Shown here: positions 58,501 through 64,000 of the stretch, one piece after another
Layout of the letters: every line of letters begins with the position of its first letter
How positions within the stretch are numbered: the first letter of the stretch is position 1
DNA from: Neisseria arctica
GTDB taxonomy: Bacteria > Pseudomonadota > Gammaproteobacteria > Burkholderiales > Neisseriaceae
DNA: 64,000 nucleotides
Assembly: GCF_022870905.1 (NCBI RefSeq)
Contig: NZ_CP091510.1
Coordinates: 1,116,001 to 1,180,000 of the forward strand
Direction: 5' to 3'
Position numbers and translations under genes: made by a program
Notes under the pieces: model-generated
What the model saw: only the letters and a program-made list of their open reading frames with translations
What the model was told of the DNA's origin: nothing
Database searches by the model: none

Positions 58501-58565
58501 TCGGCAACGGCCATCATCATGCCGCGCTTTTTATTGAAGATGACTTTGTAGCAGGTTTTGTTCAT
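49599..58565 (-). CDS. fhaB: FhaB/TpsA filamentous hemagglutinin, CDI-type toxin with LHH nuclease tail
   Basis: 2988 residues, one intact frame. ESPR-type extended signal (MNKTCYKVIFNKKRGMMMAV, cut near 72 after AYA), TPS domain about 90-330 with VVLANPAGIQVNGAGFINA, then long beta-helix repeats (LNNSG-type) and hemagglutinin repeats to about 2100. VENN pre-toxin motif (NAVENNYLLPK) at about 2604. The C-terminus ends with the LHH-type HNH/EndoVII nuclease signature INLHHMIQTQNGPIAEVTQT (about 2927) and FHQKN. Exported by FhaC and presumably presented on the cell surface for contact-dependent killing or adhesion. Several uptake sequences lie inside the coding region. AGGAATCCGCC precedes ATG. 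Confidence 0.93.
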   Translation of the reverse strand: MNKTCYKVIFNKKRGMMMAVAENTTRDGKNVQDSEAAVSDGLSQGAAKFQMHTAAFSVLLAVGSAVMVPAYAAGISADKSAPLSQQPTVLQTANGLPQVNIQTPSAGGVSVNQYRQFDVDKHGAILNNSRSNVQTQQAGWIQGNPWLARGEAKMIVNQVNSVNPSLLNGYIEVAGRRADVVLANPAGIQVNGAGFINAAGVTLTTGKPLFDNGNLSGFQVRDGHIAVNGGGLDTSSADYTRILARAAQINAGVWAKDLSVVSGSNDVAADGSHTQISDGRPAPAVAIDTAQLGGMYANKITLVSTDKGSAIHHAGQAFATAGGVTLSADGKIGNSGSMVAADNTQRSSAAAGVNIQATAFDNSGTVSSQGKTAIQSPNVNNSGLITSSDELNIRTRNLDNRQTLQAARFDIETGRLNNSGNMAQTGLQSLNIEAGKLNNSGLIGYAEQDHASNNGSNASPAAPSAPTTATGAGSTQSQSQTAAAPLNLAQGRLKVSDGLENSGTLTANDGIELSTQNSLANSGKLHLGKLNAQGALLDNREGEIITRQAEMTAQTLDNRQGSLTATESFAFNGQTLNNHEGNLQSGGTLSATTDTFDNSHGKLTVNQQADIKAATLSNPNGQIDTGRLKAEAARLDNTAGQIRSDELTELKVSDGLENSSGLIGSAQDIRIHDGNQQTLTLNNTSGEILAGQNLDIQAKILAKQGTLAANQNLSLKLKDSFTAEQDLRAGQGLNISSEGDINNSYTLEGGRFALLEADNIRNTAAGIIQSGSDTQLKADNITNRGLINSNGLTLLEAGDTVLNIGSGRVYGDWVAVEADKLVNQEETANGETKAAAIAARNHLAVGAKDITNQESAKLSSEGSLNIGGSLDEQHQAQGSATKLGNSGAEIQSQGDMHIAADILLNRNSNYRSSHQEVPGSRKQVTEYLMENRGYNFNEDHGLTLYTEEDIHHRAGFSSLVLNNGQYHEDYTRTRYTQYDVETVVDSSNPGRILSGGNLTIASADVTNDKSHILAAGSLDTPIYPIKNLDDETAKSVTMKVGASRDWHHVYYDWKSKKKDKFERRPAPADAELVKTPNFRLNVVKTESHYQGDTAVASAEQAQIGGTDIQPSNSTPAPVKTLNTDTQLPVSSLYAVNPANPSYLVETDPAFANYKQWLGSDYMLNALNLDPSSMHKRLGDGYYEQKLVNEQIARLTGYRRLDGYSNDEEQFKALMEAGITFAREQQLTPGIALSPEQVARLTSDIVWLETQTLTLIDGSTVDVLAPKVYLTVKPGDINAHGGLISADKLAMDGAGSIVNSGTLAGRKIVDLSATDIQNSSVIQGGKVRLRGQDVSIEGGTVAADTFLAVEADRIRVASTTVTGGNERNGQSQIDRVAGLYVNHASDGLLSLKANESIDFVAANLRNEAAKGKTQIVSDGRIDLGTAKLGSHGKQGELSDKNHRHISQTSEAGTSISATGDVLVSAKDDLSIRQGRIESDNGRITLSGRNVDITEGRKTLDLDESVYSKSSGFVSKKTSLDQYRRQHDEAVGSSIKGKEVVVQAEQDVNVRGSNVVSDDRTVLKAGNDVNITAAENIYADHEFHERKRSGLTGGFKDGVVSVGVGKSSQKLDQNTAATSLTVSQVGSIAGDTAIIAGNNLTTEAAVLASGGDMTLQGRNMSLNAAHTASQSDSRMEAKQSGVSVGITVNPFEAAKASYDRNMQSSGYSDSVVGKTLQRDDAIGKAIHAAAQVTVFTAGRQKSSESRHSEGTQAVVTAATAQGDLNIIATDGNIRSEGAKLAAEGNALLSATESIELGFARDTAAQSGERKRSGFSIDNREAIPIGTFNDRSNAQGNLDKAAGTQLSAGGTALLQAQKADINILGSSIAAQDDVTLIAGRDINIRSTQNSQSQSERQITSGIGTAVISDTEHFAGWMKNRQDSNSSQVEQVKSQVGSLGGHVNIQAGGNYTQQVADVLAAKDLNITAKSVDVLADHNLSSSHQAERDVKIGTFAKISSPLIDLVNAAEGAVKSKADDRTQALQTLAAGAQAYSAYNTATSGGALAKAEVGFGFKTANSSQDQSQSLSQGNVLNAGGNLNIQSTEGDIRLQNTQAKAGDTIRLDSAKDLLLESGQSAQTADGKNSSLGASVGVGASVGAQTGVYAYGEVGGSKGRNRYLAQTHDHTTLKADNIQLASEGDTTLKGAAATANRIDAGVSGRLNIESVQDHLEQENKQSSAGARVQISFGTAWEASGNFSQSKASGSSDTVSAQSGLFAGDGGYHINADSVHLKGGAIASTAPKEQNELTANRFTFEHIQNQSSYSASNVGLSGGYGENPDNEPGYTDGSSFSPSLPQYEKGSDGSTTYATLSEGRLNIAGKDTTVQELGIHSDSSSAHRAVAALPDLAKITEKQQIVAKATADVASAVSVYRQNQLSKAQAALSNAETELMGATFSGNQSDIDAAQGRLNEARENVKAWETGGSKARALNAGTTLITGILGGQSEVQAAVNTASPYTAQLIGQTFGQNGSHPNEALQLIGHALNSGILATVNGGSFEAGAVSGAGSELAAKALTQTLFGEEAATNPSILGEQEKTLVSDLSAVFGTVSGGLAGGSALNAQIGAAAGQNAVENNYLLPKDWSKYHQEIAQCQGKGARCYTEAAKALEEISKRRNHELAQACSVYGSIEACTAKQNEAKQSVAYTKQQLAAIPSGLGKPSAPILQYLDKVGADHPISDGLIAVNRLKQMDALAASPEFIKAYQSDAKVRKDFKNQVESLASIVQQSGRAKEGFMFDKEVPLTNISKLGGIRTGEVGLIPVYPEFELMGLGIGKATKTVAVKLLGNKSLKVGGREFSQPLGQRVMSTVDGEMAGGGRAVRNNSYSTNNYSETAKLYFKQERNYWSKEPVQFSGNIVYQRDDLIKPDFIDSKTGKTNLELMKMGRAPIGPDGKPINLHHMIQTQNGPIAEVTQTFHQKNSAIIHINTGNNIPSGINRVEFNKWRANYWTNRAKDFER

Positions 58566-58590
58566 GGCGGATTCCTATGAAGCAAGAATA

Positions 58591-58624
58591 CCCCCATGCC
58601 TTCGGTTTTCAGACGGCATGAGGG
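58591..58624 (-). terminator. Hairpin between fhaC and fhaB
   Basis: Arms CCCCCATGCC (58591-58600) and GGCATGAGGG (58615-58624) with a loop containing half an uptake sequence, in the 70-bp gap after the fhaC stop. It may attenuate transcription into fhaB, or be a weak terminator. Confidence 0.5.
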
Positions 58625-58635
58625 TAGGGAAGGGA

Positions 58636-60411
58636 TTAGAAACTGTAATTCAAATTGAAGCCGAACGTGGTTTTGGCCGTCTGAAAGCGGTCGGGTTTAT
58701 GCAGTGGCTTGGCGGCAAATAAATCGTAGGAAAGCGTTCCGCCCGCTTTGCTTTGGCCGCGCACACCCAAAGCCGCACCGCTCAGGCTTTTGCCGAGCAG
58801 GTATTCGGCAGACGGGCCGGAAACGCGGCCGGTGTCCAAACCCGCATAAAGCTGATGGTTCGGACGATACTGCCAAGACAAATCATTGCGCCAATACCAG
58901 CCGCTTTCGGCAGATAAAGTGGTTTCACCATCAAAACCGCGCACGGTATAACGGCTGCCGATGGCCAGTTTGTCTTGCGGCGTTAATGGCGTTTTATGCC
59001 ATTGGGCATGGAGGTTGCTGTCGAGGGCGAAGTTTTGCCGTCCGATTTTAAACGGTACATTCACACCGGCATCGGCAGTAAGGATTTTCATGCGTGATGT
59101 GCCTTCGCCAAAGGCTTCTTCGGGCGCAGACAGGCTGTCGTTGCGGCCGGTACCCCGTTTGTAACCCAAGCCCAGATTCAGCGTGGCTTGGCCGATGTAT
59201 TCCTTATGGCTTAAATGGGCAGACCAACCGGCCGTGCGGCGGCGTTGCACTTCGATTTCCGCATCATTGATGAAGCTGTGCGTTTCACGCTGCCATAATT
59301 TGAATGCGGCATGGGTTTTACGGCGGGCATCACGGTAAAGCAGGCGGCTTACACCGACATCGCTGTTCCAACTTTTACCGTTGTAGTCATACACCTCTGA
59401 ATCCCCGGCCACCGCCTGATGATAGCGGTAGTAGCTGTGGTTCCAAGACCATAACCATTTGCCGAACGGCACCGAATAATGGAAGGCATAACCATTGGTG
59501 CCGCCTTTAACCGTATGGCCGTCTGAATCCGTTGCCGCCGAACGTGTGCCCAAATCATGGTTATACGAGGCATAAAACAAATCGCTCAAACCAAAGGGAT
59601 TATCGGCAGAGAAAGTCGCATTGCCCTGATAGCGGCCGGTGGCTTTGCTGCCGGAGTTGTCCAAACCCAAAGTCAGGCGGTAGGGAACGGTGCGCTGCTG
59701 CCATTTCACCACCACATCGCTCACATCCGGTTTTTCAGACGGCACAATCTGAATATCCGCCTCGGCAGTTGGAACGCGTTTGAGGTTTTCCAAACCCTGT
59801 TCCAAATCGCGCAGGTTCAATAGGCCGTCTGAAGCAGAAGGAAATTCGTTTTGAAATGCAGTAATCCGACCGACATGGATTGCTGCGGCATGGCTTTCAT
59901 CAAAACGGATGCGGCCGATTTTGCCCACCATAACCGTCAAGACCAGCTTGCCGCTGTTCAAGTCTTGCGGTGCCGCCAAAATTCGCGTGGTGGTATAACC
60001 GCGCTCGATCACCGCATTTTGTGCCAAAGTCATGATGTGGTTAATGCCTTGCGCACCCAAACACATCCCGGGCTTGAAACCGGATTGTTTGATGGCTTTA
60101 TTCAGTGCAAATTGGAATTTGTTTGCAGAATCGCCAACCAAAGAAATGTCGTGAACGGTGAAACAGGGCGATTCGTTTTGAGGAAGCAGCAATGAGGAAA
60201 CGGCTTCTGCGGTTCGGTCTAAGCGCACATCCGGGGCAGACTGCATTTGCTGCTCAAGTTGGCGGAGACGTTGCTGCTCCTGCTGGGCTTGTTCTTGCTG
60301 AATCAGACCTGCTTGTCGTTCATCAGCCAGAGCCGGCATAGCCGCAGTTGCCAGCAAAGCGAACGGCAACATCAATGAACGGCAGCTTGAAGAAAAGTGA
60401 AAGGCGGACAT
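58636..60411 (-). CDS. fhaC: FhaC/TpsB two-partner secretion transporter
   Basis: 591 residues from the ATG at 60409-60411 (MSAFHFSSSCRSLMLPFALL), which gives a good signal peptide (cut after ALA); an in-frame ATG at 60444 is possible. POTRA-type domains at about 90-240 (FTVHDISLVGDSANKF; VVERG-like region NAVIERGYTTTRILAAPQDL), then the 16-strand barrel with RYTVRGFDGE, the conserved VRGF/Y box of the L6 loop, and a terminal aromatic (LNYSF). It translocates FhaB over the outer membrane. Stop lies 70 bp before fhaB. Confidence 0.92.
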   Translation of the reverse strand: MSAFHFSSSCRSLMLPFALLATAAMPALADERQAGLIQQEQAQQEQQRLRQLEQQMQSAPDVRLDRTAEAVSSLLLPQNESPCFTVHDISLVGDSANKFQFALNKAIKQSGFKPGMCLGAQGINHIMTLAQNAVIERGYTTTRILAAPQDLNSGKLVLTVMVGKIGRIRFDESHAAAIHVGRITAFQNEFPSASDGLLNLRDLEQGLENLKRVPTAEADIQIVPSEKPDVSDVVVKWQQRTVPYRLTLGLDNSGSKATGRYQGNATFSADNPFGLSDLFYASYNHDLGTRSAATDSDGHTVKGGTNGYAFHYSVPFGKWLWSWNHSYYRYHQAVAGDSEVYDYNGKSWNSDVGVSRLLYRDARRKTHAAFKLWQRETHSFINDAEIEVQRRRTAGWSAHLSHKEYIGQATLNLGLGYKRGTGRNDSLSAPEEAFGEGTSRMKILTADAGVNVPFKIGRQNFALDSNLHAQWHKTPLTPQDKLAIGSRYTVRGFDGETTLSAESGWYWRNDLSWQYRPNHQLYAGLDTGRVSGPSAEYLLGKSLSGAALGVRGQSKAGGTLSYDLFAAKPLHKPDRFQTAKTTFGFNLNYSF

Positions 60412-60656
60412 GCTTGGAACCTGTAAGGTGGTTGACTGAGTCATGTTATTGGAATAGGGTAAAGAAAAGCAAAGTTCATACAACCAAAGGTCAATTATTT
60501 GGATGGTCGGCCACTTCAATTAGTAATTTACTTGTTATTTTATATAATCAATACTCTATTTGAAATTTACCTTAAATTTAGGGCCGAATGAATAAATTGC
60601 GTGATAGCAGGGTAAATCCACGCTATTTCAGTCCAAGTAGATATTGATGTTGCATA
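60412..60656 (-). promoter_or_regulatory. Leader region upstream of fhaC
   Basis: About 245 bases, A/T-rich between 60520 and 60600, without a gene. It must hold the fhaC-fhaB promoter. No box is distinctive enough to assign, and no operator-like palindrome stands out. Confidence 0.4.
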
Positions 60657-60684
60657 AAAAACGGCTGCCGAAGCAGCCGTTGGG
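60657..60684 (-). terminator. Terminator behind the 60687 gene
   Basis: An 8-bp GC stem ACGGCTGC / GCAGCCGT with a CGAA loop; on the minus strand it is followed by a T-rich run. It starts right after the stop codon region of the next gene. Confidence 0.8.
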
Positions 60685-60686
60685 GT

Positions 60687-61136
60687 TTAGCGTTTACCGC
60701 ACAGAATCAACAAATCTTCCAGGTATTTCAAAAGGTACTGCTTTTCCACCGGCCAATGGCGGTCGGTGTCAAAGGAATACCACGAACCTGTCCAATCGTT
60801 GATGAACCACGCCGTCGTCCAAAAACCATTGCTGTGGCTGGCACTGTTGATTTCCAGCTTGTCCTGCCGGATTTTACCGCCGTAGCCTTTTGAATGAATC
60901 AGAATTGGGATGGTGGCGCTGCTTAAAACATCGGCATAACGGCTGCGGATGGCCAAGGCCAGCATCAGTCGTTCGGCATCAATTTCGATGGCTGCCTCCG
61001 GGACGGATAAATCATTTTCGTCGCTGCACTCAAAGGCACTGCCGTCATCACGCGTTTCGGGCAGCTCCAGATAAAGCATGACGCGGTGGTCGTAGATGTT
61101 GCTGCAGGGGTAAAACTTCAGTTCGGATTCATACAT
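60687..61136 (-). CDS. Hypothetical protein of the element-like block
   Basis: 149 residues from ATG 61134-61136 (MYESELKFYPCSNIYDHRVM), with GAAGGAGCAACGT upstream. No membrane segments. Acidic patch ECSDENDLSVPEA, then IPILIHSKGYGGKI and an aromatic-rich stretch (GFWTTAWFINDWTGSWYSFD). Family not recognised. It is the most 3' gene of a minus-strand group of at least five; the hairpin leader at 61173-61197 precedes it. Confidence 0.6.
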   Translation of the reverse strand: MYESELKFYPCSNIYDHRVMLYLELPETRDDGSAFECSDENDLSVPEAAIEIDAERLMLALAIRSRYADVLSSATIPILIHSKGYGGKIRQDKLEINSASHSNGFWTTAWFINDWTGSWYSFDTDRHWPVEKQYLLKYLEDLLILCGKR

Positions 61137-61172
61137 ACGTTGCTCCTTCAGATACAAAGAGACGGATGTATG

Positions 61173-61197
61173 CCCTGACGGGATACACCCGTCGGGT
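61173..61197 (-). promoter_or_regulatory. Leader hairpin 1 (repeated ICE-type leader)
   Basis: CCCTGACGGG / CCCGTCGGGT with a 5-base loop, 36 bases upstream of ATG 61136. One of a set of similar hairpins before each gene of this group. Confidence 0.7.
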
Positions 61198-61217
61198 GGG
61201 TTGCTTTTCAGACGGCC

Positions 61218-61985
61218 TTATTCGTCATCATCTTCCTCATCTTCGTATTCGTAGCCGAACACTTCGATGGCAAACTGACGGATATTGCGGCCGCTGTCCG
61301 ACACCTGCTCGTCAATCAGGACAGCCCCTTCATTACGATACCGCCCGGCTACGCCGTTGCTCTCCTCGAGATAGATGGCTTCAAAGTCCAGCGTAGGAAA
61401 ACCTTCGACAAGTGCACGGTAAAAACCTTCCGGCGGGCACCATGCGGATTCGAAGGAAACTGTCAGCTTTCCCGGAGCCGGTGATACCCGACAATAGAAG
61501 GCTTCTCTGCCGACTCCCCAATGCTTGGTTCGCCACGCATAAGCACTCATCTCTCCGAACACCTGCTGGCAAGCCCGGGCGGATTCGAATACGTCGCGCT
61601 GATAATCGTAGCGTTCAGCCAAGTCGGAATCGGCATTCAGACGGCCTACCAAATCATCTGCCGTCATTTCCTGCCAGCCGGGAAAGTCTTCGGCCAACTT
61701 TTCAGCCAAAAGACCGGCCGGGCCGGTGCGGTCAGGCTTCAGGGCTTCGGGTAACAATGTATCCGGTTCTGCCCGAGCCAGTACGATCATCAGCAGATTG
61801 AGTGCATGGTAATCGAGTTTGGCCAAAGTTTCAGGAACCGGCAAAAGGCCGTTGAAATCCAGAATCAGGCCGTCGCCTTTGCCTGGGTGGTTTTCGTGAT
61901 TCTCACGCACAATCAGTGCGGTGAGGCGGTCGATTTCCGGCTGTGTGCCGGTCACGGTAAAGCTATTGGAACACCAATTAGGCAT
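61218..61985 (-). CDS. DUF1281/Api92 ferredoxin-like family protein
   Basis: 255 residues (MPNWCSNSFTVTGTQPEIDR...), with AAGGAGTCTGTT before the ATG. The opening NWCxNxxTVTG, the central WGVGREAFYCRVSPAPGKLTVSFESAWCPPEGFYRALVEGFPTLDF segment split by strands, and a very acidic tail (EYEDEEDDDE) fit the DUF1281/Api92-type ferredoxin-like family of plasmids and conjugative elements. Function unknown. Related to the next gene: same start, same WxPPE...FP box, same acidic end. Two uptake sequences lie inside or nearby. Confidence 0.75.
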   Translation of the reverse strand: MPNWCSNSFTVTGTQPEIDRLTALIVRENHENHPGKGDGLILDFNGLLPVPETLAKLDYHALNLLMIVLARAEPDTLLPEALKPDRTGPAGLLAEKLAEDFPGWQEMTADDLVGRLNADSDLAERYDYQRDVFESARACQQVFGEMSAYAWRTKHWGVGREAFYCRVSPAPGKLTVSFESAWCPPEGFYRALVEGFPTLDFEAIYLEESNGVAGRYRNEGAVLIDEQVSDSGRNIRQFAIEVFGYEYEDEEDDDE

Positions 61986-62019
61986 AACAGACTCCTTAAA
62001 AAACAGGAGCAGTATGCCC

Positions 62020-62044
62020 CCTGAGGGGCAGACCGCCCCTCAGG
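62020..62044 (-). promoter_or_regulatory. Leader hairpin 2
   Basis: A perfect 10-bp stem CCTGAGGGGC / GCCCCTCAGG with loop AGACC, about 35 bases before ATG 61985 and followed by a CATACTGCTCC spacer on the minus strand. Confidence 0.75.
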
Positions 62045-62070
62045 TTTACAGGTTAAACAAATGCGGTGGG

Positions 62071-62826
62071 TTACTCGTCATCATCGTCATCAAACGTCCA
62101 ACCGAAGTGCTCCTCTGCGAAAGCTTTAAAATCGCCATTTTCACAAGGAAAATCCTCCAGTAGGCCGTCTGAAGCGGTGAAGGTACCGGCAAAGCAGCCG
62201 CCTTCGTCGATGTAGCGCACCATCATTTCGACACTCGGAAAAGCTTCAGCCAGAATCTCGAACAGAGGTTCCGGCGGCGACCACGCGGTGTCGAAGGTAA
62301 TGGAAAACGAAGTATCCGACCATTCGTTGAGGTACTGATGGTAGGCATTCCACTTGGTTCCCCAGTGGCGGTTGCACCATTCATACCAGGTCGGGCAGCC
62401 ATGCACGGCAATGTTGCGCTGAATCTGCTCCAGATAAGGCCGGTTGAGGCCGATTTTCTCGAGTGAACCAGGGGTGGACAGTACCCGCTCTTTCAGACGG
62501 CCGACCGTATCGGTCTGCCAATCCACAAGCGTTTCAAAGTGCTGTTTCAGTCTCGATGCGAGCCAGATCTTGCCGAATGCTTCATCAGACAAAAGCCAGT
62601 CGTCTTTCATCGTCAGCCAGTCCTCGGCACTGGATGACATCGAACCGTGCTCGATGTCCATACCTTCCGGCTGGGGCAGGAGGGTGTTGAAATCGACCAC
62701 CATATCCGGCAGCTCAGGGCTGCTTTTTTGGTCGGGAATGCCGGCTCGGAACCACGCGGCTTTCAATTCGGCTACTGCTTCGGCCGGACCGTTTACGGTC
62801 ATGATGTTGGTAACATGGTTAGGCAT
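62071..62826 (-). CDS. DUF1281/Api92 ferredoxin-like paralogue
   Basis: 251 residues from ATG 62824-62826 (MPNHVTNIMTVNGPAEAVAE), chosen for GGAGCAATATC before it. Same plan as its neighbour at 61218: N-terminal NxxTxNxMTVNG strand, ISFT.DTAWSPPEPLFEILAEAFPSV box (SITFDTAWSPPEPLF, residues about 180-200), WGTKWNAYHQYLNEW with conserved Trp, and a terminal acidic run FDDDDDE. The mid-part differs. Function unknown; a family of conjugative elements. Confidence 0.75.
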   Translation of the reverse strand: MPNHVTNIMTVNGPAEAVAELKAAWFRAGIPDQKSSPELPDMVVDFNTLLPQPEGMDIEHGSMSSSAEDWLTMKDDWLLSDEAFGKIWLASRLKQHFETLVDWQTDTVGRLKERVLSTPGSLEKIGLNRPYLEQIQRNIAVHGCPTWYEWCNRHWGTKWNAYHQYLNEWSDTSFSITFDTAWSPPEPLFEILAEAFPSVEMMVRYIDEGGCFAGTFTASDGLLEDFPCENGDFKAFAEEHFGWTFDDDDDE

Positions 62827-62856
62827 GATATTGCTCCATAAAAAAGGAGCCGGACA

Positions 62857-62886
62857 CCCCTGACGGGGCATCGCGACCCCGTCGGG
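62857..62886 (-). promoter_or_regulatory. Leader hairpin 3
   Basis: CCCCTGACGGGG / CCCCGTCGGG with an 8-base loop, about 30 bases before ATG 62826. Same TGACGGG/CCCGTC core as hairpins 1 and 4. Confidence 0.75.
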
Positions 62887-62975
62887 TTAAAAACAGGCTT
62901 GCGCCCGGTTGGATAAAGTTACCGCCGGCAAAACCGGCGCACATTTCAGGTAACAAGTGCTTTTTAAAACAGCCC

Positions 62976-63740
62976 TTACTTCAGGCTGTCGAGATAGGCT
63001 TTGACGGTATAGCAGGCCCAGCGGTAAACCACTTCCCAGCGTACTTTGGCCGGCACTTCCAAAATCTGGCTGTGTTCGTGACCGAAGTCTTCCAAGGAAA
63101 AACCATGATCAGACATCCACCAAGAGATGGTTCTGCTGTTGCGCCGGTACAGCCATTCCGCATCGACTTCGTCCAGCTTGTCTGCCAGAACGCTTTCGAT
63201 GTTTTGCAGGCCGTATTCGACATCTTTCAGCAGATAGGCAATGTCGTCATAACCACCGAAATTCGCAGCGACGGGAACCAGCAGGAAATCCTGCGGCTGG
63301 CCGTTGGTGCAATCAGACACCGCCTGCATCAGCAGGGCGTAATCCACAGCCCGGCCGACCATCATGCTGCCGAATACTTCTCGTGCAACATCATCGGACA
63401 AGGTACTGAGGAACGCCGGTTGGCGGTAGGCAGCCAGCCAGTTTTCCCGGTTGGGAAGCGTCGGGATTACCACCGCCGCGCTGTAACAGTTGTCACTGCG
63501 GCTCGGCATGGATTCATGCACGTTTTCGTTGCGGATATACTCAGCCACCGGTAGGACGGCATCGACCAGATCGCCGGAATAGCCCAGCTCGCGCAGTCTT
63601 TCGCCAACTACGTCTGCCGGTTCCGGATATTCCGCATCCGTCATCCGCAGCACTTGGCCGTTTAAGGCTTCGGACGCACTTGCGGCCGCCTCGAATTCGC
63701 GGTGGAACCAAACGATATAGGTATTGGAAACGGTGTTCAC
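62976..63740 (-). CDS. Hypothetical protein of the element-like block, GTG start
   Basis: 254 residues with GTG start at 63738-63740 (VNTVSNTYIVWFHREFEAAA), chosen for AAGGAGTTTCACC directly upstream; an in-frame ATG at 63830 would run through the leader hairpin. No membrane segments. Segments: PADVVGERLRELGYSGDLVD, AVVIPTLPNRENWLAAYRQP, FLLVPVAANFGGYDDIAYLL, and a Trp-rich C-terminal part (RWEVVYRWACYTVKAYLDSL). No family recognised. Confidence 0.65.
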   Translation of the reverse strand: MNTVSNTYIVWFHREFEAAASASEALNGQVLRMTDAEYPEPADVVGERLRELGYSGDLVDAVLPVAEYIRNENVHESMPSRSDNCYSAAVVIPTLPNRENWLAAYRQPAFLSTLSDDVAREVFGSMMVGRAVDYALLMQAVSDCTNGQPQDFLLVPVAANFGGYDDIAYLLKDVEYGLQNIESVLADKLDEVDAEWLYRRNSRTISWWMSDHGFSLEDFGHEHSQILEVPAKVRWEVVYRWACYTVKAYLDSLK

Positions 63741-63776
63741 GGTGAAACTCCTTTTTGAAAATCGGAATACCGCGAA

Positions 63777-63871
63777 CCCTGACGGGACGAAGTATCCCGT
63801 GTTGGGTTGAAAAAAGATTCCCACCGACACCTAAGGTGTGGGTGGGAATCGGGTGTACCGCTGCGCGGTAC
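63777..63871 (-). promoter_or_regulatory. Three tandem leader hairpins
   Basis: On the minus strand before the gene starting at 63740: GTACCGC/GCGGTAC (63855-63871), GATTCCCACC/GGTGGGAATC (63816-63850, with an inner ACACC stem), and CCCTGACGGGA/TCCCGTGTTGGG (63777-63806). The last carries the same core as the hairpins before the other genes. The outer one may be the terminator of the gene at 63887. Confidence 0.7.
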
Positions 63872-63886
63872 GGGTTGAATGTTACT

Positions 63887-64000
63887 TCAGATTCTGTTTT
63901 TGCCGGCTTTCATTTTTTCTTCATGCTCTTTTTTCAGTTTGTTAACCGAATGTCGGGCAATAAAGAAAAACGTCCAGACCAGTGCAAGCACAATCAGCAG
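63887..64000 (-). CDS. Small membrane-anchored protein, 5' end outside window
   Basis: A frame entering from the right edge and ending at TGA 63887-63889. Its 37 visible residues show a hydrophobic helix (LLIVLALVWTFFFIARHSV) followed by a basic tail (NKLKKEHEEKMKAGKNRI). A single-pass inner-membrane protein is likely. Start and family cannot be seen. Confidence 0.6.
   Translation of the reverse strand: MLIVLALVWTFFFIARHSVNKLKKEHEEKMKAGKNRI

Overview
The window looks like a chromosome segment of a Neisseria species. The 10-base DNA uptake sequence core GCCGTCTGAA occurs throughout, in both AT- and AG-prefixed forms. It very often sits as inverted pairs behind genes, where it doubles as a terminator hairpin. 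Many genes are typical Neisseria genes: a lipoyl-bearing E3 (P64k type), an ASBT-like symporter, and the divergent norB/aniA pair. Two features argue against N. meningitidis or N. gonorrhoeae as the source: a nitrite reductase fused to a cytochrome c domain, and the accessory content.

Layout, left part (1-35.4 kb), ordinary chromosome. It holds the 5' part of an L-lactate dehydrogenase gene, iscX, the transporters dctA and azlCD, tRNA-Asn with a consensus promoter, trmA, an ASBT-type symporter, SDR and Smr proteins, and the pyruvate dehydrogenase genes aceE-aceF-lpdA. Next come a DUF4198 metal-linked periplasmic protein behind a near-consensus Zur operator, an acyltransferase-like gene, the denitrification block norB <- -> aniA-nirV with an ideal FNR site, pth, the ratA-rnfH pair, ppiB, trxB, fdx/hscA, squalene genes hpnD-hpnE, another SDR, ung and pdxH.

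Right part (35.5-64 kb), accessory DNA. Between two degenerate direct repeats lies a decayed toxin tail with its immunity gene, the latter frameshifted in an A9 run. Then come a tyrosine recombinase and an integrative-conjugative-element transfer block: a DUF4400 membrane protein, the TraD coupling ATPase and a TraI/MobH relaxase broken at a homopolymer. From 43 to 60.4 kb there is a two-partner-secretion, contact-dependent-inhibition-type locus, all on the minus strand. It has the transporter fhaC/tpsB, a 2988-residue fhaB/tpsA ending in an LHH nuclease with a SUKH immunity gene, then two silent promoterless fhaB 3' cassettes with different toxin tails and immunity genes, and a fourth eroded one. 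Cassettes are separated by a roughly 125-bp repeat that starts with a DNA-uptake-sequence hairpin. From 60.6 kb to the end is a second element-like gene block: a run of unknown genes, two of them DUF1281-like paralogues, with a related GC-rich hairpin in front of each of four genes.

How it fits together: FhaC should export FhaB and its toxin tail, SUKH-type proteins protect the producer, and the cassettes form a reservoir from which the toxin tail could be exchanged by recombination. Transfer genes of a conjugative element lie on one side of the toxin locus and element-like accessory genes on the other, so the locus looks like cargo of, or an insertion into, a decaying element. All family calls come from reading motifs; no database search was run.
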